A stretch of DNA of 64,000 nt from Streptomyces sp. RPA4-2 (GTDB taxonomy: Bacteria > Actinomycetota > Actinomycetes > Streptomycetales > Streptomycetaceae): assembly GCF_012273515.2 (NCBI RefSeq), contig NZ_CP050975.2, positions 1,240,001 through 1,304,000 of the forward strand, read 5' to 3'. The position numbers and the translations under genes were made by a program. A model generated the notes under the pieces. It was not told the DNA's origin. It saw nothing but the letters and a program-made list of their open reading frames with translations, and did not search any database. The stretch's first letter is position 1. Every line of letters starts with the position of its first letter. Below are positions 46,177 through 54,745 of this stretch, one piece after another.

Positions 46177-46190
46177 TTGAACATGTTCAA
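46177..46190. promoter_or_regulatory. Perfect 14-bp palindrome, probable operator
   Basis: TTGAACATGTTCAA is a perfect palindrome 21 bp before the start of the membrane protein at 46212, where it would overlap the promoter or start of the message. It has the size and symmetry of a TetR- or MarR-type operator. No regulator gene is adjacent, so the binding protein is unknown. Confidence 0.6.
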
Positions 46191-46211
46191 CTTGAGGCGT
46201 ACGCTGATGCC

Positions 46212-46739
46212 ATGAGCGACAGAGCCGCCCTGGTGAAGGGCATTCGCGCCTGGCTGGTCTTCTTCATCGTCTGCCTGGTGCTCAGCGGCGCCACGGCCTT
46301 CCCCCTGGTGCACGAACTGCACTGGACCGAGGACCTGTTGCGCTCCCTGTCCGTGCCCGAGCACCTGCCCGCCCTGATGGACTGGATCGAGCGCGTACGC
46401 CGCGGGCTCGACACCGCGGACGCCGAGTACCCCTTCCTGCTGTACGGCACGGACTGGCTGGCCTTCGCCCATCTCGTGATCGCGGTGGCCTTCTACGGGC
46501 CGTACCGCGACCCCGTCCGCAACATCTGGGTCGTCGAGTTCGGCATGATCGCCTGCGCCGGCATCGTCCCGCTCGCGCTGATCTGCGGGCCGCTGCGCGG
46601 AATTCCCTTCTGGTGGACAGTCATCGACATGTCCTTCGGATTCCTCGGGGTGATCCCCCTGTACGTCGTACGGAAGAGGATCAAGCGGTTGGAGGCGCTC
46701 ACCCCGCGTCCCGGCCCCGCCCCGGCACTGGCCTCCTGA
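46212..46739 (+). CDS. Multi-pass membrane protein of unknown function
   Basis: A 175-residue protein with four hydrophobic helices (about 12-32, 80-95, 105-125, 130-150) and a basic tail 'VRKRIKRLEAL'. The ATG was chosen because homology-like sequence begins there just after the palindrome; the frame upstream is noncoding in appearance. No family recognised beyond a generic membrane protein. Confidence 0.75.
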   Translation: MSDRAALVKGIRAWLVFFIVCLVLSGATAFPLVHELHWTEDLLRSLSVPEHLPALMDWIERVRRGLDTADAEYPFLLYGTDWLAFAHLVIAVAFYGPYRDPVRNIWVVEFGMIACAGIVPLALICGPLRGIPFWWTVIDMSFGFLGVIPLYVVRKRIKRLEALTPRPGPAPALAS

Positions 46740-47049
46740 GAGGTCCCACCCAAGGCCTTGGACGTGTCGGTGGGTGATGGGGCGGGTGCCGAGGCCGAGG
46801 AGGGCTTCGTGGATGTCGTATCCACGGCCGTCCTCGACCTGCTTCGGTGCCGGCTCGGGCAGCGACGGCCCGATGAGAGACGCCAGTTCATCCGGCACGA
46901 TCGTGCACATCGAGGGGAGCAGGCCCGAGGCCCTGGCACGTTCGGTGAAGGCCCGGGATGCGAACAACTGGGCGCTCTTGAGCCCGCCCACGCAAGCAAC
47001 CTGGGCCCGTGACCACCCGAGCAGCCCATCACGGTGGAAGCGGGGACGG
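46740..47049. other. Intergenic region with possible transposase remnant
   Basis: On the minus strand at about 46780-46920, 'CTIVPDELASLIGPSLPEP' resembles the N-terminus of IS5-type transposases (VPDxLWxLIEPLLP), followed by unrelated sequence. The match is short and could be chance. Nothing else is recognised. Confidence 0.3.
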
Positions 47050-48195
47050 TCAGCTCTCGGCCGGCCCGCCGATCGCTTCGGCCACGGTCTCGCGCACGAT
47101 CCGTACCGCGCGTTCCACGTCCCCGCGCGTCACGTCCAGGTGGAACACGAAGCGCAGTTGGCCCGGGTATGCCCCGCACAGGAGGCCACGACGCTCCAGC
47201 CGGGCGCTCACCTCGTCGGCATCGAGGCCGGGAGCGGGCTTCGCGAAGACCATGTTGGTCCCGCTCGGATCCACGGTCAGCCCCTCCAGCCCCTTCAATC
47301 CCTCGGCGAACAGCGCGGCGTGCGCGTGGTCGTCCGCGAGCCGCGTCACGTGGTGGTCAAGCGCGTGGAGAGCCGCAGCCGCCAGGACGCCCGCCTGACG
47401 CATCCCGCCGCCGAGAACCTTGCGCCAGCGTCGCGCACCCGCCACGAACTCCCGGGACCCCACGAGCGCCGAGCCGACCGGCGCTCCCAGTCCCTTGCTG
47501 AAGCAGACCGAGACGCTGTCGAAGTGACCGGCGATCCGTCGTGCCTGGTCGTACGGGTCGTCCCCGCCGGCCACCGCGGCGTTGAACAGCCTCGCCCCGT
47601 CAAGATGGGTGGCGAGTCCACGGTCCCGGGCGATCTGCGTGGCCGTCTTGAGGTAGTCCATGGACACAGCCCGTCCGCCGACGGTGTTCTCCAGACAGAG
47701 CAACCGGGTTCGGGCGAAGTGCGGGTCATCCGGTTTCACGGCCGCCGCGATGTCCTGCGGGTCCAGCGTCCCGTCCGCTCGATGCGGCAGCGGCTGGGGC
47801 TGAATGCCTCCGAGCACGGCCGCGCCGCCACCTTCCCACCGGTACGTGTGGGCCATCTGACCGGCGATGTATTCGTCTCCGCGACCGCAGTGGGTCAGCA
47901 GAGCGCACAGGTTGCTCTGCGTCCCCGAGGAGACGAACAGCGCGGACTCGAATCCGAGGAGCCCGGCGATCCGCTCCTGGAGCGCGTTGACGGTGGGGTC
48001 ATCACCGAAGACGTCGTCCCCCACCTCGGCCTCGGCCATGGCCCGGCGCATGGCCTCGCCGGGCCGAGTGACGGTGTCGCTGCGCAGATCGATGAGGTGA
48101 CCGGGCTCGTCACGGGCGGCGTCCGCCTCGTTCTCGGCGTGGGAGACATCGACGGGGTCAGCGGCGCGGGCGCTATCGGTGGTCGGCACACGCAC
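47050..48195 (-). CDS. ltaE: Low-specificity L-threonine aldolase
   Basis: A 381-residue PLP enzyme (fold type I) cleaving L-threonine and allo-threonine to glycine and acetaldehyde. Signatures are 'IDLRSDTVTRPGEAMRRAMAEAEVGDDVFGDDPTV', 'FVSSGTQSNL', the Asp/His pocket 'THLDGARLFNAAVA', and the PLP-binding Lys in 'VSVCFSKGLGAPVGS'. The GTG at 48195 gives about 20 extra residues before the conserved start of the family; a strong ribosome site is not seen, so the exact start is uncertain. Confidence 0.9.
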   Translation of the reverse strand: MRVPTTDSARAADPVDVSHAENEADAARDEPGHLIDLRSDTVTRPGEAMRRAMAEAEVGDDVFGDDPTVNALQERIAGLLGFESALFVSSGTQSNLCALLTHCGRGDEYIAGQMAHTYRWEGGGAAVLGGIQPQPLPHRADGTLDPQDIAAAVKPDDPHFARTRLLCLENTVGGRAVSMDYLKTATQIARDRGLATHLDGARLFNAAVAGGDDPYDQARRIAGHFDSVSVCFSKGLGAPVGSALVGSREFVAGARRWRKVLGGGMRQAGVLAAAALHALDHHVTRLADDHAHAALFAEGLKGLEGLTVDPSGTNMVFAKPAPGLDADEVSARLERRGLLCGAYPGQLRFVFHLDVTRGDVERAVRIVRETVAEAIGGPAES

Positions 48196-48678
48196 ACTCT
48201 GCCACGGCTGGAGGGGCCGTGACCGCCCGGGGGACGACGATCACGTGGTCCCCGCGCAGGCGGGGGCGTTCCGTCCCACTCGTTGTACGTCAGGCGGACG
48301 GACCGGCGGTTCCCGCGCCACCCCGACCTGCGCGAACGCGTCCAGCGCCCGCGGTCACAAGCCCGCCCCGCTCCCGCGCCGACCGTCCTCCCGACGAGAA
48401 GAGCGCTCTCGTGCTCGCGCTGACCGGCCAGATCGCCCACCTCAAGAAGCAGCACCGAGAAGTGGTTCAAGCCCTGCGGGACGATCTGGAACTGGCCCAC
48501 GGCGAGAGCCTCGGCCGTCCGACGCGAACTCGCCCACCGGGGAGGCGCCGCCACCCCACCGCGGCCCCAGGCCATCGGTCCGTGCTCACCACGACGTATC
48601 GATCGAAGAACCGTGCCGACCTGCACCAACGGCATCAGAGCGTGCTCGAGCCGGCGACAACCACCGGTCCGGGCAGGA
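48196..48678. other. Intergenic region with a coiled-coil coding fragment
   Basis: A 483-bp gap between two minus-strand genes. On the plus strand at about 48389-48520 there are codons for 'SALVLALTGQIAHLKKQHRE' and 'QALRDDLELAHGESL', a coiled coil like that in recombinase- or transposon-associated helper proteins of Streptomyces, but the flanking frame is noncoding. It is likely the remnant of such a gene. Confidence 0.35.
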
Positions 48679-49131
48679 TCACGCCCTCGCGGACGTGCCG
48701 GAAGCCGAGCTGTCCGAGGTGCTCGACGGATCCATCCACATGACCTGCCAGCCGTGCCCGTCGAGGTCGAAGAAACTGCGTGAGTACATGAAGCCGTGGT
48801 CCTCGGGGCCATCCGCCTCGGAGCCGCCCGCGGCGAGCGCCGCCTCAGCGACCGTGTCAACCTCGTCGCGGGCTGACACGCTGAAGCAGTAGAGCGCCAG
48901 CGTGTGCGTGGTGGGATCGGCCATCGGCAGCTTCGCGAACTTCGCGAACGTCTCGTGGCTGAGCAGCATCACGGAGGCTTGCTCCCCGACCAGCATGCAG
49001 GCGGCGGTCTCATCGGTGAACATCGGGTTGTAGCTGAACCCGAGCCGCGCGAAGAACGCCTTGCTGCGCTCGATGTCCGCCACGGGGATGTTCACGAACA
49101 GCATGCGACCGGCGTGTGCGGGAGTGGCCAT
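48679..49131 (-). CDS. VOC family protein (glyoxalase/bleomycin-resistance-like)
   Basis: A 150-residue protein with the paired beta-alpha-beta-beta-beta units of the vicinal oxygen chelate fold: 'MLFVNIPVADIERSKAFFARLGF' starts the first, and 'ALYCFSVSARDEVDTVAEAALAAG' the second, with 'RSFFDLDGHGWQVMWMD' at the end. Metal ligand positions are partly present. This subgroup is common in Streptomyces and uncharacterised. It stands alone. Confidence 0.88.
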   Translation of the reverse strand: MATPAHAGRMLFVNIPVADIERSKAFFARLGFSYNPMFTDETAACMLVGEQASVMLLSHETFAKFAKLPMADPTTHTLALYCFSVSARDEVDTVAEAALAAGGSEADGPEDHGFMYSRSFFDLDGHGWQVMWMDPSSTSDSSASGTSARA

Positions 49132-49344
49132 GGTGGGTCTCCAGTCCGAGGTTCGGTGGTGTACGACGGGGTAGACCGGCCGAGCCTGCGGAACTCATCG
49201 GTGCGCGGACGAAGATCCCGGCCTCGTCGAGCAGCAGCCGGGCATTCAGGTGATTTCCGTGTGAACACAGATTTTAGGCCCCTCGGCGAGACCGTGCCGC
49301 TCCAGGATCCGCACGGTGTTGGCGGCGAGGAACCCGGCACGGGC

Positions 49345-49608
49345 GCCCGCGCGATGCCCGACACCGCCGATCTGCTCGTCGTCGAACGCGTCCTGCCCGC
49401 CGACGGCTCGGCCTCACTGGCCACGGCCTGGGACCTGCACATGATGTGCAACGTAGGCGGCCGCGAACGGCGCGCGGACCACTACGCCCGACTGTTCGCC
49501 GACGCGGGCCTTACCCTGGTGGACCGGGCGCCACTGCCCCTGGACGGCAGTGTGCTGCACGCCCGCAAGGTCGGGTCGGCGAACACCGGATCCAGGTCCA
49601 GCTCGTGA
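49345..49608 (+). pseudogene. O-methyltransferase C-terminal remnant
   Basis: About 85 codons ending at a stop read 'LLVVERVLPADGSASLATAW', 'DLHMMCNVGGRERRADHYARLF' and 'DAGLTLVDRAPLPLDGSVLHARK', a clear match to the last part of SAM-dependent O-methyltransferases of the acetylserotonin/carminomycin type. The N-terminal dimerisation and SAM-binding parts are absent from every frame upstream, so the gene was truncated. It hints that a secondary-metabolite tailoring gene once lay here. Confidence 0.75.
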
Positions 49609-49891
49609 GTGGTCTGCAATGTGCCGAGTTCTGTGCGCGTCCTGCCGAGGCAGCCGCGACGCAGCGGTGGTGCACGGGGGTGCCACGGCACCTGCACCAG
49701 GTCCCGGACAGTCACGCCGGGGGGAGCGACGCGGATCGCGCGACGCGCCAAGGACGTCATCCCCGACGTGACCGCCGTCGCCGAGCCCTCCTGGACCAGT
49801 CGGGTATGCGACAGCGACCCGAGGATCAGCTCCAGCCGTAAGAACCGGCTTGCACCGGGCGTTGTCAGAGCAATCAGGCACACTGCGCCGT

Positions 49892-50734
49892 ATGAACTCG
49901 GTGACCGCGCACGACTACGCCTGGATCCGCACCTCTCCGATCTTCCGCCACATGAGGGAGAGCGGATACACCCTGACACTGATACAGGGACGGACCCCCC
50001 GCGAGGTGCTGCGCGCAATGGAGGCGGAACCGCGCGGCACCGGGGAGGGAACGGCCGGCCTGATCGAGGCGGACGACGCTCACCGCGCCGAGGTGGATTA
50101 CGACTACTGGGACGAGTCCTACGTCGCGGGCGCCTTCAGCGCTCCGGGTGAGAAGGGCGACTGGACACTCGTCCTCGGCTTCGACGGCGGCCTGGGGATC
50201 GCGCCGCCGTGCGTGGAGACGCTGTCGAAGGGCGGTCGGGTCGTGGCGCACTCGACCAACGGTGGCAAGCCCATCCACCTCTTCCACTGGTTCGAGGACG
50301 GTGAGCTCCGTACGACGTTCGAAGGCCCCTCGTCGCGCGACGGCAGCAACCCCGACGAGTTGATCCCCCTGCTGCGGGAAGTCGGCCTCCCCCTGACCTC
50401 CGAGGGGGAGCACGACGAGAGCGCCCCGGACGTCGACCGGAAGGCGGCGGTCCTCGCTCTGGCCGAGAGACTCACCGGCATACGCATCACCGAATCCCTC
50501 CTCCAGGACGCTACGTACGAGCTGGGACTCGTCCCCGAACAGCCCGCCGAGGAGTGGACCAGCGTGGTCATCGACATCACCGATGCCCAGGGGGAGCGCC
50601 TGCACAGGGAATGGACCTACGAGGAGATCGCGACGGCGTCGGACCGCGTACGGGCGGAGGCGAACGCGCCGGTGGTGATCACCTACAACGATGCACCGGC
50701 CACGGCTCGTTCGGAGCACGAGACAGGTGAGTAG
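49892..50734 (+). CDS. DUF6461 domain protein
   Basis: A 280-residue soluble protein. The order 'YTLTLIQGRTPREVLRAMEA', 'WTLVLGFDGGLGI', 'RVVAHSTNGGKPIHLFHWFEDGELRTTFEG' and 'ALAERLTGIRITESLL' follows the DUF6461 family found in Streptomyces. Function is unknown. The ATG at 49892 is the first Met of the conserved region; no strong ribosome site is seen. Confidence 0.8.
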   Translation: MNSVTAHDYAWIRTSPIFRHMRESGYTLTLIQGRTPREVLRAMEAEPRGTGEGTAGLIEADDAHRAEVDYDYWDESYVAGAFSAPGEKGDWTLVLGFDGGLGIAPPCVETLSKGGRVVAHSTNGGKPIHLFHWFEDGELRTTFEGPSSRDGSNPDELIPLLREVGLPLTSEGEHDESAPDVDRKAAVLALAERLTGIRITESLLQDATYELGLVPEQPAEEWTSVVIDITDAQGERLHREWTYEEIATASDRVRAEANAPVVITYNDAPATARSEHETGE

Positions 50735-51036
50735 CGCGCGACCACGTGGAATGGACAGCCGACCTCTTCGCAGTGGTCCGACCTCCTGTCGTCCGACTAC
50801 CACCGGCGACAAGGGAACCTTCTGCGCCGCCTCTTTCCGACCGGTGATCTGATCGCCTGCCTGCGAGCTGCCTTGAACGAAGGCTTCTCGACAGACCGAT
50901 GAGGCCGAACCCCGCCATGCGCTCCCGTAGAAGCCGGTGATCCAGGTCGCGATCCGCAGTCGAGCCTCAGTACGGGCGCCGGCGGCAACAGCCGCCGGGC
51001 GGGTCGGTCTCACGCGGGCGCCCCGGCCTGCCCGCT
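50735..51036. other. Intergenic region, possible IS3 transposase trace
   Basis: A 302-bp gap between convergent genes. On the minus strand at about 50895-50970 the codons for 'ARLRIATWITGFYGSAWR' recall the segment near the end of IS3-family transposases (xARxAIxxYIxxFYNxxRxHS). The match is short. No terminator hairpin was recognised. Confidence 0.3.
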
Positions 51037-52065
51037 TCAGCGCGGTGGGGGACCCGTCGAGCCGCGTGGGGTGAGGCTGGGTGTGGAGGCTTGATGGGAA
51101 GGCGGACTCTGACCGGAGATGACGGCGAACAAGGTGCGTGTCACCTCGGCTCCGAAGCCGTGCACATCATGGCTCATCGCCGAGAGCGGGGGATGGGTCA
51201 GACGGCACAGCTGCGAGTCGTCCCACGCCAGCAGTGACAGGTCGCCCGGGACGGTGAGCCCGAACTCCTGCGCCACGGCCGCGCCCGCCACCGCCATGAT
51301 GTCGTTGTCGTAGACGATGGCCGTGGGCCGGTCGGGAGTGAGGAGCAGCGAGCGGGTGGCGCGTGCGCCGTCCTCGCCCGCGAAGCCGGTGGCCACCTGC
51401 GGGCCCTTCTCGAGTCCGAGCTCACGTGCCACCGAGTCGAACGCTGTCGTGCGGATCGCGCTGTGCCCCAGGCCGGCCGGGCCCCCCACGCGGGCGATGC
51501 GGCGGTGTCCGAGCGCGGCGAGATAGCGGACGGCTTCCGCGACCGCGGTGGCGTCGTCGGTCCACACGGACGTCAAGGCCCCCGTGAGGGAGGGGTGACC
51601 CACGGCCACCGTGGGCATGCCCAGATTCTCCAGCGCGGAGACGCGTGGGTCGTTTTCATGGAAGTCGACGACGATGGACCCACCGACCTGCCGCCCCTGC
51701 CACCACTGCTTGTAGAGCCCGATCTCCTCGTCGAGATCCCGCACCAGGCGCAGCAGCAATGAGCAGGACCGGTCGGTGAGTACGCTCTCGATGCCGGAGA
51801 TGAATTCCATGTAGAACGGTTCGAGCCCCAGCAGTCGCGCCGGCCTGCAGATGGCGAGTCCCACGGTGTCCACCCGGGTTCCGGACAGGCTGCGCGCCCG
51901 GCTGTTGGGGGTCCATCCCAGTTCCCGCGCTGCCTCGAGAATCCGCTCACGGGTGGCCGGGGAAACTCCGGGCTTGTCGTTGAACACGATGGAGACGGCC
52001 CCCGTGGACACCCCCGCGTGCCGGGCGACGTCCCGGATGGTGACACGGTCGGACGGAGCGCTCAC
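51037..52065 (-). CDS. LacI family transcriptional regulator
   Basis: A 342-residue LacI/GalR regulator. The helix-turn-helix and hinge are at the N-terminus ('VTIRDVARHAGVSTGAVSIVFNDKPGVSPATRERILEAARELGW' read in parts), followed by a periplasmic-binding-protein-like ligand domain. The start is GTG 52065, which overlaps the stop of the beta-mannosidase (GTGA), so the two are translationally coupled. It probably represses the mannosidase and the divergent ABC importer, with a mannoside as inducer (inference). Confidence 0.92.
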   Translation of the reverse strand: MSAPSDRVTIRDVARHAGVSTGAVSIVFNDKPGVSPATRERILEAARELGWTPNSRARSLSGTRVDTVGLAICRPARLLGLEPFYMEFISGIESVLTDRSCSLLLRLVRDLDEEIGLYKQWWQGRQVGGSIVVDFHENDPRVSALENLGMPTVAVGHPSLTGALTSVWTDDATAVAEAVRYLAALGHRRIARVGGPAGLGHSAIRTTAFDSVARELGLEKGPQVATGFAGEDGARATRSLLLTPDRPTAIVYDNDIMAVAGAAVAQEFGLTVPGDLSLLAWDDSQLCRLTHPPLSAMSHDVHGFGAEVTRTLFAVISGQSPPSHQASTPSLTPRGSTGPPPR

Positions 52066-54461
52066 GCCGGCTCCACACAGAACAGGGCGGCACGTACCGC
52101 CTGGACGTCGCGCCCCGTCCATCCCTGGACCTGGATGCGTACCTCTTCACCCGGCAGCAGGCTGGTCAGCCCGCGGTCCGCGGTCGCATCGGGGGCCAGG
52201 CGGTCGGGCTGCAGAAGCAGATCGCGTACCAGGGTGTGTGCGGTGACCACGACGTCGACTCTATCGCCCTTCCCATCCACCGGATCGATCCGCACGTCGA
52301 ACCGCGGACTCGGGTAGTCGAAGTCCCGGTCCGCCACCGCAATGTGCAGGGCGCGGAGCCCGTCCGCGTCGGCCACCAGGAACTCCTTGTCGGCCGCCGG
52401 GGCCACCGCCACCTTCGGTGGAACCCGTGTCCGCGTCACCGAGCGCGGAGCGACCTCGACCTCCCAGGTGCTCTGGCCGGTCTGCGAGCCGTCCGTGGTG
52501 AGCCGACGCAGGGTGACCGTAGTACTCCAGGGGTGAGCCGACTGATTCACCAGGGCCAGGGTCGTACCTCCGGGATCGGGCTGGATCGTGAGCAGGTGGT
52601 CGGCGTAGAGGCGGCGGAGCTCGTGGTAGAGGGGCTTGAGTCGTCCGTCCCCGTCGATGGCGGACCAGGACGACACCGGCCAGCAGTCGTTGAGCTGCCA
52701 GACCACCGTGCCCGCGCACATGGGCCAGTGCGCCCGCCAGTGCTCGATCCCGGCGGCCACGGCGCGGGCCTGGACGACCTGGGTGAGGTAGTGCCAGCGG
52801 TCGAAGTCGCCCTCAGGCAGGACGAAGTGCCGGTTCACTCCCCGGTCGAGCTTGCCCTTGCCGTCCTCCGCCTTCTGGTGGTGGAGCATGCCGGGCGAGT
52901 CGGCCGCCAGTGTCTCTCCCGGCAACGCCCGCCGCAGGGTCGCCAGCGCGGGCGGGGCCTGCCAGCCGAACTCCGCGACGAACCGGGGAACGCTGTCCCG
53001 GTACTCGGCGTAGTCGCGCCGGTTCCACACCTCCCAGGAGTGATGGGTGCCGTGGGCCGGGTCGTTGGGGTGCCGCTCCCAGCTGCCCGACCAGGGGCTC
53101 CCGGGGGTGTAGGGCCGAGTGGGGTCCAGGTCGGCGACCAGGCGCGGCAGCAGGTCGAGGTAGTACCCCCCACCCCACGAGTCACCGGCCAGTTCCGGCT
53201 CCCATCCCCAGTCACGGAACCCCCAGAGGTTCTCGTTGTTGCCGTTCCACAGCACGAGGGAGGGGTGCGGCATGAGACGCACGACGTTCTCGCGCGCCTC
53301 GGCCTCCACCTCGCCGCGCAGCGGCTGCTCCTCGGGGTACGCGGCGCACGCGAACGGGAAGTCCTGCCAGACCATCAGGCCGAGCTCGTCGCAGATGTCG
53401 TAGAAGGCATCGTCCTCGTAGATTCCTCCGCCCCACACACGGACGAGGTCGACATTGGCCTCCGCGGCCTGGGTGAGCCGCCGTCGGTAGCGCTCGGCTG
53501 TGACGCGGGAGGGGAGGGCATCGTCCGGGATCCAGTTCACGCCGCGCGCGAAGAGACGTTCACCGTTGACGGCCAAGGTGAAAGCGGTGCCGTGCTCGTC
53601 GGGCGTCCGGTCCAGCTCGACTGTGCGGAAGCCGATGCGGCGCCGCCACACGTCCAGCACGTCCCGACCTTCAGAAACCACCAACTCCAGCTCGTGGAGG
53701 GTCTGTTCGCCATAGCCGCGCGGCCACCAGAGGGCGGGGTCCGGTACATCCAGCGTCAGGACCGCACGAGTACCGGTGAACTGGACTTCGGCGTGGGCGC
53801 CGGCGACGGTCGCGCCGGCCGTCAGCCGACGCCCGTGGCCCGCCACGGACCGCTCCACCTCGAAGTGCACCTCCACGCGTCCCGCCGCTTCCGTCACGGT
53901 GACCAGCGGTCGCACCCGGGCGATACGGGCCGTGGACCAGTGCTCCAGGCGGACCGGACGCCAGATGCCGGCCGTGACGAGGGTGGGCCCCCAGTCCCAA
54001 CCGAAGCTGCAGGCCATCTTGCGGATGTACTGCGAAGGCGCCGGATACACATTGGGACGGTCACCCGTACGCTCCCGCACGGCTTCGGCTTCCGCGTACG
54101 CCGACAGGAATCGCACCCTCAGTTCTCCGGACCGGCCGGTGACGTCGAAGCGGTATGCCCGGTGCATGTTGCGGGTCCGACCCAACTCTGATCCGTCCAG
54201 AGTGATTTCGGCGGCCGTGTCGAGACCGTCGAAGACGAGGTCGGTCCGTTCGTGCGCCGTCACCGCGTCGATGTGCGCCGTGTACGTCCACGGCCGCTCC
54301 CCCACCCAGGCGACGTCGAGCTCGTTGGTACCGATGTACGGGTCCGGCAGCAGCCCCGCGGCCAGCAGGTCGGTGTGCACACAGCCGGGAACCTCGGCGC
54401 TCAGCGCCTTCCCCTCGTGCTGCAGACTCCACCCCTTCGTGAGCAGGGTGATGTCCTTCAT
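52062..54461 (-). CDS. GH2 beta-mannosidase
   Basis: A 799-residue glycoside hydrolase family 2 enzyme that removes terminal beta-mannose. It has the N-terminal jelly-roll (from 'GWSLQHEGKALSAEVPGCVHTDLLAAG'), immunoglobulin-like domain and TIM barrel. Diagnostic motifs are 'VRVWGGGIYEDDAFYDICDELGLMVWQDF', the acid/base Glu in 'LWNGNNENLWGF' and the nucleophile Glu in 'FVAEFGWQAPP'. No signal peptide, so it acts on imported oligosaccharides. It is coupled to the LacI regulator and divergent from the importer genes. Confidence 0.93.
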   Translation of the reverse strand: MKDITLLTKGWSLQHEGKALSAEVPGCVHTDLLAAGLLPDPYIGTNELDVAWVGERPWTYTAHIDAVTAHERTDLVFDGLDTAAEITLDGSELGRTRNMHRAYRFDVTGRSGELRVRFLSAYAEAEAVRERTGDRPNVYPAPSQYIRKMACSFGWDWGPTLVTAGIWRPVRLEHWSTARIARVRPLVTVTEAAGRVEVHFEVERSVAGHGRRLTAGATVAGAHAEVQFTGTRAVLTLDVPDPALWWPRGYGEQTLHELELVVSEGRDVLDVWRRRIGFRTVELDRTPDEHGTAFTLAVNGERLFARGVNWIPDDALPSRVTAERYRRRLTQAAEANVDLVRVWGGGIYEDDAFYDICDELGLMVWQDFPFACAAYPEEQPLRGEVEAEARENVVRLMPHPSLVLWNGNNENLWGFRDWGWEPELAGDSWGGGYYLDLLPRLVADLDPTRPYTPGSPWSGSWERHPNDPAHGTHHSWEVWNRRDYAEYRDSVPRFVAEFGWQAPPALATLRRALPGETLAADSPGMLHHQKAEDGKGKLDRGVNRHFVLPEGDFDRWHYLTQVVQARAVAAGIEHWRAHWPMCAGTVVWQLNDCWPVSSWSAIDGDGRLKPLYHELRRLYADHLLTIQPDPGGTTLALVNQSAHPWSTTVTLRRLTTDGSQTGQSTWEVEVAPRSVTRTRVPPKVAVAPAADKEFLVADADGLRALHIAVADRDFDYPSPRFDVRIDPVDGKGDRVDVVVTAHTLVRDLLLQPDRLAPDATADRGLTSLLPGEEVRIQVQGWTGRDVQAVRAALFCVEPA

Positions 54462-54544
54462 GACGCAGCTCCCCTCGCTGAACCGTGGCCCGCCGTCTAC
54501 GGGCTACAGGCAAGCTAGGCCCTCCTCCGGAGCCCTGTCCATAG

Positions 54545-54673
54545 ACCGGTTCAGTTCTCCCATCATGACTGGACCCACCTGCTAAATAGCCCTGAACTGC
54601 ACAAACGATGCGCTGCCGCAATCACCGGATAACGATTGCGCATCATAGAAGAGCAGCGAGCTTTACCGGTTCA
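54545..54673. promoter_or_regulatory. Two ACCGGTTCA sites in the divergent mannoside promoter region
   Basis: ACCGGTTCA occurs at 54545-54553 and again at 54665-54673, 120 bp apart, within the 284-bp gap between the beta-mannosidase and the substrate-binding protein. The central ACCGGT is palindromic, as are LacI-family half-site junctions. Each site lies near one of the two divergent promoters. A 7-bp inverted repeat (GATGCGC at 54607, GCGCATC at 54638) lies between them. LacI binding is inferred from position. Confidence 0.5.
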
Positions 54674-54745
54674 CCAAGCCGCTGCCATAGTGCCGCTCAG
54701 CCCACCTGGAAGCTCGAGCCGCAACCGTGGAAGGGAGCCGGGCAC

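Noticed and set aside
46780..46920. Minus-strand sequence resembling the N-terminus of a transposase
   Set aside because: The match covers fewer than 20 residues; reported only as a possibility in the intergenic note.
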